From the NCBI GenBank assembly GCA_003852775.1, contig RDDZ01000078.1, forward strand, positions 1 to 34,718: DNA of 34,718 nucleotides, given 5' to 3'. The first letter of the stretch is position 1, and every line of letters begins with the position of its first letter. This stretch comes from Microbacteriaceae bacterium. Lineage in GTDB: Bacteria; Actinomycetota; Actinomycetes; Actinomycetales; Microbacteriaceae. Of this stretch, positions 7,232 to 15,008 are shown one piece after another. The translations under genes and the position numbers were made by a program. Below the pieces are notes generated by a model. That model was not told where the DNA came from, searched no databases, and worked only from the letters and a program-made list of their open reading frames with translations.

Positions 7232-8555
7232 GTGAATCCTGTCGTCGTCATCGGGGCCGGTCCGCAGGGACTGGCCGCCGCCGCTCACCTGCTCGAGCGC
7301 GGGGCTCGACCCGATCGTCCTGGAATCCGGCGACACGGCTGCCTCCGCGGTGGCCGAGTGGGGCCACGTCCGCCTGTTCTCTCCGTGGACCGAGCTCACC
7401 GACGCCGCGTCGCGACGCCTGCTGGAGCCCACCGGGTGGTCGGCCCCGACTCAGGGCTACCCGACCGGCGCGCAGTGGATCGATCAGTACCTCGCGCCCC
7501 TCGCCGACGCCCTCGGTGACCGCGTACGCTACGGAGCTCGCGTGGTCGGCGTCGGCCGCAAGGGCCGGGACCTCTCCGTCGACGCGGGCCGCGCCGAGCA
7601 GCCCTTCGTCGTCCACGTCGCGCGCGCCGACGGCACCGAGGAGCGGATCGAAGCGAGTGCCGTGATCGACGCTTCCGGCACCTGGCGGACACCCAGCCCC
7701 GCCGGCGCTGACGGTCTTCCCGCCCTCGGTGAGAGGGCAGCGGTCGAAGCTGGGCTCCTGGAGCACCGCATGCCCGCGATCGAGGACGCCAGCCCCCTGG
7801 CGGGCCAGCACGTCGTGGTGGTCGGCAACGGGCACTCCGCGGCGACGACGATCGGGGTCCTGTCCAGGGTGGCCAAGCGTGAGCCGGGGACGCGGATCAC
7901 CTGGGTGCTGCGCCGCGGCGCGGTCGGCAACACCTTCGGCGGCGGCAGCGCCGACGAGCTGCCCGAGCGCGGCGCGCTGGGCCAGCGGGCGAAGAAGGCC
8001 GTCGAAGACGGGCTCGTCGATCTCGTGACCGGGTTCCGCTCCGAGCGGGTCGTCATCGACGGCGGCCAGGCGGCGCTCGTGGCAGAAGATGGCCGCCGGC
8101 TCGCACCTGCCGCTCGGGTGTTCGTCGCCACCGGGTTCCGCCCCGACCTGTCCTTCCTCTCCGAGATCCGTCTCGACCTCGACATGCGCCTGCAGGCACC
8201 GTCGAAGATCGCTGCGGAGGTCGATCCGAACGTGCACTCGTGCGGCTCCGTGCGGGCCACCGGCGCAGCCGACCTCGAGCAGCCCGAGCCGGGCTTCTAC
8301 ATCGTGGGCGCGAAGTCCTACGGCCGTGCGCCGACGTTCCTCGCCCTGACCGGGTTCGAGCAGGTGCGCAGCGTCGTCGCCGCGATCGCCGGGGACCGCG
8401 AGGCCGCCGAGCGCGTGGACCTCGTCCTCCCGGACACGGGCGTGTGCGGAGGCTCCGGCCTGTTCGACGCTCCCGACCAGGAGTCTTCCGCCGGGTCGTG
8501 CTGCGCGTCGAGCCCCCAGCTCATCCAGCTCGGCACGGCACCAGCTGGCCGCTGA
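7232..8555 (+). pseudogene. arsO: ArsO-like flavin monooxygenase, interrupted by a +1 frameshift
   Basis: The N-terminus reads VNPVVVIGAGPQGLAAAAHLLERG from GTG 7232, with GGAGG five bases upstream. Reading then has to shift at the GGGG run 7301-7304 to continue as LDPIVLESGDTAASAVAEWGHVRLFSPWTEL and on to the stop at 8555. Removing one G restores a single frame of about 440 codons. The product would have an FAD-binding GxGxxG motif, a second dinucleotide motif (VVVGNGHSAATT), and a Cys-rich C-terminus (SCCASS). ArsO-type flavoproteins occur in ars operons such as the Streptomyces arsRBOCT set; their reaction is not settled. The rest of the frame is intact, so this is either a recent inactivation, a homopolymer sequencing error or a programmed shift. 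A protein starting inside at 7350 would lack the FAD motif. Confidence 0.8.
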
Positions 8556-8570
8556 ATCGCGGACAACAGG

Positions 8571-8602
8571 AAGGGGCAGGAACCAGACGGTTCCTGCCCC
8601 TT
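8571..8602. terminator. Bidirectional terminator between arsO and arsC
   Basis: A perfect 14-bp stem (AAGGGGCAGGAACC with GGTTCCTGCCCCTT) closes a 4-nt loop (AGAC). It lies between the convergent ends of arsO (8555) and arsC (8620). The A-rich and T-rich flanks of the stem suit termination in both directions. Confidence 0.85.
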
Positions 8603-8619
8603 CGCACGTGCGGTACTGC

Positions 8620-9024
8620 TCAGCCCAGGAGGTCGGCGAGAAGGGTCTCGACGCGGCCCTTGATCTCGTCGCGGATGGGACGAACCGCCTCGATGCCCTG
8701 CCCGGCGGGGTCGTCGAGCTTCCAGTCCTCATACCGCTTGCCCGGGAAGAACGGGCAGGCGTCGCCGCAGCCCATCGTGATCACGACATCGGAGTCTTGC
8801 ACCGCTTCGGTGGTGAGCACTTTTGGCTGCTCCGCAGTGATGTCGATGCCCACCTCACGCATCGCCTCGACGGCGACGGGGTTGATCTGGTCAGCGGGCA
8901 TGGATCCGGCGGAGCGGACCTCAACGCGGTCACCGGCGAGCTCGCGGAGCCAGCCGGCGGCCATCTGGGAGCGTCCGGCGTTGTGGACGCAGACGAAAAG
9001 GACGGAGGGCTTCTGGTCAGTCAT
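8620..9024 (-). CDS. arsC: Arsenate reductase (actinobacterial low-molecular-weight phosphatase type)
   Basis: The 134-residue enzyme carries the CX5R loop Cys12-VHNAG-Arg18-Ser and the later pair in MGCGDACPFFPGKRYEDW. This matches actinobacterial ArsC proteins that reduce arsenate to arsenite using mycothiol/mycoredoxin; the second and third Cys also sit where thioredoxin-dependent enzymes relay disulfides. With trxA and trxB in the same operon, either electron route is possible. It is the last gene of the trxB operon, 15 bp after the arsR-arsC fusion gene, and ends at a strong terminator. The arsenite made would be exported by Acr3. Confidence 0.93.
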   Translation of the reverse strand: MTDQKPSVLFVCVHNAGRSQMAAGWLRELAGDRVEVRSAGSMPADQINPVAVEAMREVGIDITAEQPKVLTTEAVQDSDVVITMGCGDACPFFPGKRYEDWKLDDPAGQGIEAVRPIRDEIKGRVETLLADLLG

Positions 9025-9039
9025 GGCAGTTTCCTTCAG

Positions 9040-10044
9040 TCAGTCGGTGAGAGTAGCGAGGAGCTCGCGGACGCGGCCCTCGATGTCATCGCGGATCGCG
9101 GCGACGCCCTCGGGCGAGGCCAGCGCTGGGTCTCCGACGGCCCAGTCCTCGTAGCGGACCCCGGGGATGATCGGGCAGACGTCGCCGCAGCCCATCGTCA
9201 CCACCACGTCCGCGGCGCGCACCGCGTCGTCGGTCAGCGGCTTCGGGAACGCATCCCCCGCTAGCTGTTCGCCTTCGATCTCGGTGAGCAGAGAGCGCAA
9301 GTGCGGGTGCACATCCGCCGCAGGCGTCGACCCGGCGGAGCGGGCGATGACCTTGCCCCCGGCGAGCTGGTTGACAATCGCGGCGGCAAGTTGCGAGCGG
9401 CCCGCGTTCTGCACGCAGACGAACAGTACCTGCGGCACCGCTGTCACCCGATCTCTGGTCAGATCGGCCAGGCGCTGCCGGGCGAACCGTTCGGTCAGCG
9501 GGATCATGTGCGCCGTCAGCTTCGCTGAACGCACCAGGCCCGCGTAGGACTCGCGCACGATCGCGACCACGAGATCACGGTTCAGCCCGGTCAGCTCGTC
9601 CGCGAGTTCCTCGGCGAGGCGGGTCACGCGGGTGTCCATCTGCTGCAAGGCCTCGGCCCGTGCTGCGGTGTCTTCGGGCTCGTCCATGGCGGCTGCGGCG
9701 GGAGCGAACGCGTCAAGGAGAGCCGCGACGGCGCGCTGCTTGCCTGGCGCGATGCGGTAGTACACCCAGGTACCCCGCCGCTCGGACAGCAGCATCCCCG
9801 TCTCCTTCAGCACCTTCAGATGGTGGGAGACCGTCGGCTGCGACACCTCGGCGAGCTCGGCGAGGTCGCACACGCAGGACTCTCCGCGAGGGTCGATCGC
9901 GATCGCGGAGAGCATCCGCAGACGCAGCGGATCAGCGAGCGCCTTGAGCGCGCCGGCCACGGTGGTCGCGGCCTCGGTGCCGATGGCATGCGTCGCGGAC
10001 GGCGCGCACGCCTCCGTGTTGGAGATGACGGCGGTATCGGTCAT
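9040..10044 (-). CDS. ArsR-ArsC fusion: arsenic repressor joined to arsenate reductase
   Basis: The 334-residue fusion has three parts. Residues 1-115 are an ArsR winged helix with Cys13 (EACAPS), Cys57/Cys59 (SCVCDL) and recognition helix QPTVSHHLKVL. Residues 125-200 are helical (LNRDLVVAIVRESYAGLVRSAKLTAHM), as found N-terminal to some actinobacterial ArsC-like phosphatases. Residues 204-334 are an arsenate reductase with Cys210-VQNAG-Arg216 and MGCGDVCPIIPGVRYEDW. Start ATG 10044 overlaps the acr3 stop as ATGA. The frame also remains open far upstream through acr3, but that is an out-of-frame shadow. The protein could couple sensing of arsenite to its own production. It differs clearly from the neighbouring stand-alone ArsC, so it is not a simple tandem duplicate. 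Confidence 0.92.
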   Translation of the reverse strand: MTDTAVISNTEACAPSATHAIGTEAATTVAGALKALADPLRLRMLSAIAIDPRGESCVCDLAELAEVSQPTVSHHLKVLKETGMLLSERRGTWVYYRIAPGKQRAVAALLDAFAPAAAAMDEPEDTAARAEALQQMDTRVTRLAEELADELTGLNRDLVVAIVRESYAGLVRSAKLTAHMIPLTERFARQRLADLTRDRVTAVPQVLFVCVQNAGRSQLAAAIVNQLAGGKVIARSAGSTPAADVHPHLRSLLTEIEGEQLAGDAFPKPLTDDAVRAADVVVTMGCGDVCPIIPGVRYEDWAVGDPALASPEGVAAIRDDIEGRVRELLATLTD

Positions 10045-11129
10045 GACGTCCTCGATTCGACGGCGTAGGGGTCGGTGCGGAACCAGGCCCGGGCGGCCCA
10101 GAGTGAGACGTAGACGAGGCCCACGAGCACAGGCACCTCGATCAGGGGGCCGACGACTCCGGCGAGGGCCTGTCCGGAGGCCGCGCCGAAGGTGCCGATC
10201 GCGACCGCGATCGCTAGCTCGAAGTTGTTGCCCGCCGCGGTGAACGCGAGCGTCGTCGACCGTGCGTAGCCGAGGCCGAGGCCCTTGCCGAGCAGCAGCC
10301 CCGCGAACCACATCAGGCCGAAGTAGACCAGCAGCGGCAGCGCGATCCGCGCCACGTCGAGGGGCTTCGCCAGCACCGCATCGCCCTGCAGCGCGAACAG
10401 CAGCACGATCGTGAACAGCAGCCCGTACAGCGCCCATGGGCCGACCGCGGGCAGGAACTTCTCCTCGTACGAGGCGCGGCCATGGCGCTTCTCGCCGATC
10501 CATCGCGACGCGAAGCCCGCCACCAGCGGCACGCCGAGGAAGACGAGAACGTTCAGCGCGATCTGCCAGACGGAGACCTCCAGGCCCTGCGCGTCCAGGC
10601 CCAGCCAGCCGGGCAGCACCGTGAGATAGAACCAGCCCAGCACCGAGAACATCACGACCTGGAAGACCGAGTTGATCGCGACGAGCACCGCCGTCGCCTC
10701 GCGGTCGCCGCAGGCCAGATCGTTCCAGATCACGACCATCGCGATGCACCGCGCCAGCCCGACGATGATGAGCCCCGTACGGTACTCCGGCAGGTCCGGC
10801 AGGAACAACCAGGCCAGGGCGAACATCACGGCTGGGCCGGCCAGCCAGTTCAGCACCAGCGACGAGACCAGCAGTTTCTTGTCCCCGGTGGCGGCGGCGA
10901 CCTTGTCGTAGCGGACCTTCGCCAGGACCGGGTACATCATCACCAGCAGGCCCAGGCCGATGGGGATCGAGATCCCGCCGACCTCGAGCTTCGCCAACAG
11001 CCCCGAAAGAGCCGGCACGAAACGTCCGAGCAGCAGGCCCGCGACCATGGCGAGGCCGATCCACAGCGGCAGCCACTTGTCTAGGGTGGAGAGCCTCTTC
11101 GGGGCGGTACGGGTCAAAGCGTCGGTCAT
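10041..11129 (-). CDS. acr3: Acr3 family arsenite efflux permease
   Basis: A 362-residue membrane protein with about ten helices. It carries the Acr3 signature GLARCIAMVVIWNDLACGD with Cys128, and GNNFELAIAVAIGTFG with Glu304; equivalents of both residues are essential in characterised Acr3 proteins. It exports arsenite across the plasma membrane using the proton motive force. ATG 11129 overlaps the trxA stop and its own stop overlaps the arsR-arsC fusion start, so it is translationally coupled on both sides. Confidence 0.96.
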   Translation of the reverse strand: MTDALTRTAPKRLSTLDKWLPLWIGLAMVAGLLLGRFVPALSGLLAKLEVGGISIPIGLGLLVMMYPVLAKVRYDKVAAATGDKKLLVSSLVLNWLAGPAVMFALAWLFLPDLPEYRTGLIIVGLARCIAMVVIWNDLACGDREATAVLVAINSVFQVVMFSVLGWFYLTVLPGWLGLDAQGLEVSVWQIALNVLVFLGVPLVAGFASRWIGEKRHGRASYEEKFLPAVGPWALYGLLFTIVLLFALQGDAVLAKPLDVARIALPLLVYFGLMWFAGLLLGKGLGLGYARSTTLAFTAAGNNFELAIAVAIGTFGAASGQALAGVVGPLIEVPVLVGLVYVSLWAARAWFRTDPYAVESRTS

Positions 11130-11452
11130 GCGAGCAGCTCCTCGATCTTCGCGAGGTAGACGGGCTTCGGGTGCGCGCCGATCAGCGTGTCGACGCGTTC
11201 CCCGTCCCGGTAGAAGCCGAGGGTCGGGATCGAGGTCACGCGGGCCGCGGCCACAGTCTCGGGATTCTGGTCGGCGTCGAGCTTCACGATCTTCACCCGG
11301 CCCGCGTACTCGCCGGCGAGCTGGTCCAGGATCGGGGCGATCGCCTTGCACGGCCCGCACCAGGTCGCCCAGATATCGACCACGACGGGCAGCTCGGATT
11401 CGAGCACTTCAGCCTGGAAAGTGGCGTCGGTGACGGGGGTGACGGTGCTCAT
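11126..11452 (-). CDS. trxA: Thioredoxin of the arsenic operon
   Basis: A classical 108-residue thioredoxin with active site Trp31-Cys32-Gly-Pro-Cys35, followed by the cis-Pro loop at [13 protein letters not shown]. No signal peptide is seen, so it is cytoplasmic. It lies between trxB and acr3 with 4-bp overlaps on each side, which argues for a dedicated role in keeping the operon's arsenate reductases reduced; the housekeeping thioredoxin should be elsewhere. Whether it or mycoredoxin is the real partner of these ArsC enzymes cannot be read from sequence. Confidence 0.95.
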   Translation of the reverse strand: MSTVTPVTDATFQAEVLESELPVVVDIWATWCGPCKAIAPILDQLAGEYAGRVKIVKLDADQNPETVAAARVTSIPTLGFYRDGERVDTLIGAHPKPVYLAKIEELLA

Positions 11453-12423
11453 GCGGAGACCTCCAGGACGGGCTCGGGCAGGGTGGCGGATGCGAGGTTC
11501 GACAGGTAGTGCTGGGCGTCCTGCGCGGCCGCGCAGCCGGTGCCCGCGGCGGTGATCGCCTGCCGGTACGTGTGATCGACGAGATCCCCGGCCGCGAACA
11601 CCCCGGCCAGGTTCGTCCGCGTGGACGGGTGCGCGACACGAACGTAGCCGTCCGCGTCGGTGTCTACCTGGCCCGCGACGAGCTCGGAGCGAGGATCGTG
11701 CCCGATCGCGACGAACACCCCCGTCGCGTCGAGCGTGCGCTCGGCCCCGGTGACGGTGTCGCGCAGCACGAGCCCGGTGACCTGCTCGTCGCCGAGGATC
11801 GCGGCGACCTCGCTGTTCCAGGCGACCTCGATCTTCGGATCCTCCAGCACGCGCTGCGCCATGATCCTCGACGCCCGGAACTCGTCCCGGCGGTGCACTA
11901 TGGTCACCTTCGACGCGAACCGAGTGAGGAACAGAGCCTCTTCCATCGCCGAGTCCCCGCCGCCGATCACGGAGATCTCCTTGTCGCGGAAGAAGAACCC
12001 GTCGCACGTCGCGCACCAAGACACTCCGTGCCCGGACAAGCGCTCCTCCTCAGGAAGGCCGAGCTTGCGATACGCGGATCCCATCGTCAGGACCACCGCC
12101 CGCGCCAGGTACGTCTCGCCAGCACCGGTCTCAACGGTCTTCACGTCGCCGTCGAGATCAAGGCGGATCGCGTCGTCGTAGACGATCTGCGCGCCGAACC
12201 GCTCGGCCTGCGCCCGCATCGACTCCATCAGCTCCGGCCCCTGCACGCCATCGACGAAGCCCGGGAAGTTCTCCACCTCGGTCGTCGTCATCAACGCACC
12301 GCCCGCCGTCACCGAGCCGGCGATCACGACCGGCGCGAGACCCGCACGTGCTGCGTAGACAGCCGCAGTGTATCCGGCGGGACCTGACCCGACGATGACC
12401 AGTTCCACCTCTTGATTCGACAT
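11449..12423 (-). CDS. trxB: Thioredoxin reductase (ArsT-like) heading the arsenic operon
   Basis: A 324-residue FAD/NADPH thioredoxin reductase with [10 protein letters not shown] (12-21), redox site Cys137-Ala-Thr-Cys140, NADPH motif [10 protein letters not shown] with HRRDEFRAS, and a C-terminal [13 protein letters not shown] motif. It is the first gene of the minus-strand operon trxB-trxA-acr3-arsRC-arsC. Thioredoxin reductase genes in ars operons have been named arsT in Streptomyces. ATG 12423 is close behind a CAATAT box (6-nt spacer) and an ArsR-type operator, implying arsenite-inducible and perhaps leaderless expression. Confidence 0.95.
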   Translation of the reverse strand: MSNQEVELVIVGSGPAGYTAAVYAARAGLAPVVIAGSVTAGGALMTTTEVENFPGFVDGVQGPELMESMRAQAERFGAQIVYDDAIRLDLDGDVKTVETGAGETYLARAVVLTMGSAYRKLGLPEEERLSGHGVSWCATCDGFFFRDKEISVIGGGDSAMEEALFLTRFASKVTIVHRRDEFRASRIMAQRVLEDPKIEVAWNSEVAAILGDEQVTGLVLRDTVTGAERTLDATGVFVAIGHDPRSELVAGQVDTDADGYVRVAHPSTRTNLAGVFAAGDLVDHTYRQAITAAGTGCAAAQDAQHYLSNLASATLPEPVLEVSA

Positions 12424-12432
12424 GCATCTATA

Positions 12433-12451
12433 TTGACATCTATCGAATCAA
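12433..12451 (-). promoter_or_regulatory. Second ArsR-type operator, upstream of trxB
   Basis: TTGACATCTATCGAATCAA shares TTGACATCT-TCGA with the arsR/arsO operator at 7158. It is only 10 nt upstream of the trxB start codon, where it would overlap the promoter. Either ArsR or the ArsR-ArsC fusion could bind both sites. Confidence 0.55.
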
Positions 12452-12628
12452 TCCGCGAGTCCAAGCCGGCTTCGTCACCGAATGTTCACCCACCCCGCTC
12501 TGGCAGGGGCCGCCAATGCCCTCCGAGCGCGAACCTCTATATCGTCGACAAACCGTGCGCGAAAAGTGCACTCATCAACAATCGGACCTATCAGTATGCT
12601 CGCGGCTGTCGCCCGCTACTCTCGCCTC

Positions 12629-13234
12629 ATGAGCGAAGCCGCCCCGCCCGCTGCCCCGCAGCCCGCGTCGAGCGCCTCGTCGGCGAATCCGTACGCACCG
12701 AGCACCCCCGTGAGCATCGCCACCCCCACCCCCTGGGGGCACGCCGTCGTCGCCGGGCTCGCCCTCGTCGGCATCGTGCTGAACGTCATCGGCGGTGCCG
12801 GCTTCCCGGCCGCGGCGCCCGTCGAGTGGCTCATGAACGCGGGTATCACGATCGACCTCGTCGCCGTGCTCATCGCGTGCGGCATCGGCTTCGGCGTGAC
12901 GCTTCGCGCCCGGCCCGTGCGGCCCAGCCTGGTCCTCCCGTGGCTCGGCTTCGGCTTCTCGCTCGTCGCGTTCGCCGCCTGGGCGGTGAGCGCCGTCGGG
13001 CTGTACGAGACCCTGTTCTTCGACGGCCGCGGCCGCTACATGTACGACGTCGGGGGCGTGTTCCTGCTCGGTCTCCCGTGGACGCTCGGGGCGATCTTCA
13101 GCGCGTACGGCCTCCGCCGCGGGACAAGGGCCCCGCTCATCGCCGCGAGCTGGGTCGGCATCACACTGTGGGCGATCTCGCTCGCGGGCGTGCTCGCGTC
13201 GGCCCTGCTGTACGCCGCGGACCTCACCGACTGA
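12629..13234 (+). CDS. Four-helix membrane protein with Pro/Ala-rich N-terminus, unknown function
   Basis: The 201-residue product has a disordered N-terminal tail (about 45 residues rich in Ala, Pro and Ser) and then about four hydrophobic helices (roughly 46-68, 80-100, 108-130, 145-165, with a further one near the C-terminus). No family motif was recognised. ATG 12629 is chosen over an in-frame start at 12482 because TACTCT (12617-12622) stands 6 nt before it, the leaderless pattern used by several neighbours, and the upstream codons look non-coding. It is the first chromosomal-type gene to the right of the resistance island. Confidence 0.75.
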   Translation: MSEAAPPAAPQPASSASSANPYAPSTPVSIATPTPWGHAVVAGLALVGIVLNVIGGAGFPAAAPVEWLMNAGITIDLVAVLIACGIGFGVTLRARPVRPSLVLPWLGFGFSLVAFAAWAVSAVGLYETLFFDGRGRYMYDVGGVFLLGLPWTLGAIFSAYGLRRGTRAPLIAASWVGITLWAISLAGVLASALLYAADLTD

Positions 13235-13252
13235 CCCCGGGCGGTCATCGGG

Positions 13253-13258
13253 TAGGCT
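13253..13258 (+). promoter_or_regulatory. -10 box for the gcvT riboswitch transcript
   Basis: TAGGCT lies about 30 nt ahead of the first glycine aptamer, with CTGACC (13231-13236) 16 nt upstream as a possible -35 box. Transcription would start near 13265. Confidence 0.45.
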
Positions 13259-13286
13259 GACCCCACAATCGAACATCGGGCCGCAC

Positions 13287-13500
13287 GCGATGCGGGAGAG
13301 CCGTGGCGACGTCCGCGGCACCGAAGGAGCAAGCCTCCCCGCCAATCTCTCAGGTACGTGTACCGCATCGACAGGCCGCTCTGGAAAGAAGTTCCGTTCC
13401 GCGGATCTCGCCCACGGTGAAAGCGACCATGAGTCGCGAATCTCTCAGGCACCGATGACAGAGGGGGAGTTCCACCGACACGCGATCGGAGAACTCCGCC
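13287..13500 (+). ncRNA. Tandem glycine riboswitch (gcvT leader)
   Basis: Two consecutive glycine aptamers are visible. Aptamer 1 (about 13290-13385) has GCGGGAGAGCC, CACCGAAGGAGCAAGCC and CAATCTCTCAGGTACG, closing with GACAGGCCGCTCTGGA. Aptamer 2 (about 13400-13468) has ACGGTGAAAGCGACC, GAATCTCTCAGGCACC and GATGACAGAGGGGGAG. Downstream, GGAGTTC (13466-13472), which overlaps the end of aptamer 2, can pair with GAACTCC (13491-13497), which includes part of the gcvT ribosome-binding region. Glycine binding to the second aptamer would compete with that hairpin and free the start, a translational ON switch. The switching mechanism is inferred. Confidence 0.95.
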
Positions 13501-13501
13501 C

Positions 13502-14635
13502 ATGACCGAAGCACCAGACGGCACCGCCCGCCGTTCGCCGCTCGACGCCGTCCACGTCGCCGCCGGCGCCTCCTTCACCGACTTCGCCGGCTGGCAGATG
13601 CCGGTGCGCTACAGCTCCGACCTCGCCGAGCACCGCGCCGTGCGCGAGGCCGCCGGGCTCTTCGACCTCAGCCACATGGCAGAGATCGTCGTGCTCGGCC
13701 CGGAGGCTGCGGCGGCCCTCGACCACGCGCTCGCCGGGCGCCTCTCCGCGATCGAGGAGGGCCAGGCGAAGTACAGCCTCCTCCTCGCCGAGGACGGCGG
13801 CATCATCGACGACCTCGTCGTGTACCGCACCGGGCCCGACCGCTACCTCGTCGTCGCGAACGCGGGCAACCGCATCCCGGCGGCCGAGGCGCTGCGCGAA
13901 CGCGCATCCGGGTTCGACTGCGTCGTCGAGGACGAGTCCGACGACGTCGCGCTCATCGCCCTGCAGGGTCCGCGAGCCGAGGAGATCCTGCGCGAGGTCG
14001 AGGGCTTCGACATCCCGGGTCTCGACGGGTTGCGCTACTACCGCGCCGTCACGGGCGACTTCCGCGGCCACGAGGTGCTCATCGCCCGCACCGGCTACAC
14101 GGGCGAGGACGGCTTCGAGTTCTTCCTCGCCCCGGACGCCGCCCCCGCCCTGTGGGATGCGCTCGCCGAGACGGGTGCGGGCGCCGGTCTCATCCCGTGC
14201 GGTCTCGCCGCCCGCGACACCCTGCGGCTCGAGGCCGGGATGCCTCTCTACGGCCACGAGCTCACGCGCGAGACCCTTCCGCACCAGGTGGGCCTCGGTC
14301 GCGTCCCGGTGCTCGGCAAGCCCGGCGGCTTCGTCGGCGAGGAGGCCGTCGCGGCGGGACCCGCCGCGGACGCGCGCGTGCTCGTCGGCCTCGCCGCCGA
14401 GGGCAGGCGAGCCGGCCGCGCCGACTACGAGGTGTTCGCCGCCGAGGATGCCGCCGACGCCGCGGGCGTCATCACGAGCGGCGCGCTCTCGCCCACCCTC
14501 GGCCATCCCGTCGCGATGGCCCTCGTCGACCCCGCGCTCGCGGAGGTCGGCACCACCGTCTTCATCGACGTCCGGGGGACGCGCATCCCCGCGACCGTCG
14601 TGACCCTGCCGTTCTATTCGAGAAAGAAGAGCTGA
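13502..14635 (+). CDS. gcvT: Glycine cleavage system T protein (aminomethyltransferase)
   Basis: The 377-residue aminomethyltransferase accepts the aminomethyl group from lipoyl-GcvH, releases ammonia and forms methylene-tetrahydrofolate. Recognisable segments are the N-terminal [13 protein letters not shown], the [10 protein letters not shown] folate-site region, the [13 protein letters not shown] motif, and [14 protein letters not shown] near the middle. Length is normal for the family. It is the first gene of gcvT-gcvH-gcvP and lies directly behind the tandem glycine riboswitch, so the pathway is induced by its own substrate. Confidence 0.97.
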   Translation: MTEAPDGTARRSPLDAVHVAAGASFTDFAGWQMPVRYSSDLAEHRAVREAAGLFDLSHMAEIVVLGPEAAAALDHALAGRLSAIEEGQAKYSLLLAEDGGIIDDLVVYRTGPDRYLVVANAGNRIPAAEALRERASGFDCVVEDESDDVALIALQGPRAEEILREVEGFDIPGLDGLRYYRAVTGDFRGHEVLIARTGYTGEDGFEFFLAPDAAPALWDALAETGAGAGLIPCGLAARDTLRLEAGMPLYGHELTRETLPHQVGLGRVPVLGKPGGFVGEEAVAAGPAADARVLVGLAAEGRRAGRADYEVFAAEDAADAAGVITSGALSPTLGHPVAMALVDPALAEVGTTVFIDVRGTRIPATVVTLPFYSRKKS

Positions 14636-14636
14636 C

Positions 14637-15008
14637 ATGACGCTTCCCGCCGACCTGAAGTACACCTCCGAGCACGAGTGGGTCGCCGTCGACGGCGACA
14701 TCGCGCGCATCGGCATCACCGACTACGCCGCCGACAAGCTCGGCGACGTCGTGTTCGTCGACCTGCCGCAGGCCGGCACCCCGGCGGTCGCGGGGCGCGT
14801 CGTGGGCGAGATCGAGTCGACGAAGTCGGTCGGCGAGCTCTATGCGCCCGTCGACGGGGAGATCGTCGAGGTCAACGAGGCGCTCGCCGACGACCCGTCG
14901 CTCGTCAACTCCGACCCCTACGGCGCCGGGTGGATGATCGCGGTGCGCTTCACCGGGCTCCCCGAGCTCCTCAGCGCGGACGAGTACGCCGCGCTCACGG
15001 CCGAGTGA
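14637..15008 (+). CDS. gcvH: Glycine cleavage system H protein
   Basis: A 123-residue lipoyl carrier protein. The lipoylation site is Lys63 in [15 protein letters not shown]; the characteristic SEHEWV and [10 protein letters not shown] segments are present. It shuttles the aminomethyl intermediate from the P protein to the T protein in the cytoplasm. One base separates it from gcvT, and its stop codon shares a base with the gcvP start (TGATG), so the three genes are tightly coupled. Confidence 0.97.
   Translation: MTLPADLKYTSEHEWVAVDGDIARIGITDYAADKLGDVVFVDLPQAGTPAVAGRVVGEIESTKSVGELYAPVDGEIVEVNEALADDPSLVNSDPYGAGWMIAVRFTGLPELLSADEYAALTAE

Noticed and set aside
9040-11076. A single 678-codon frame joining part of acr3 DNA to arsR-arsC
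   Set aside because: The upstream part is out of frame with Acr3, which has clear conserved residues and its own ATGA junction at 10041-10044.
12482-12628. N-terminal extension of the 12629 membrane protein
   Set aside because: The added residues show no conservation-like features, lie in the island/chromosome junction, and would put the TACTCT box inside the gene.
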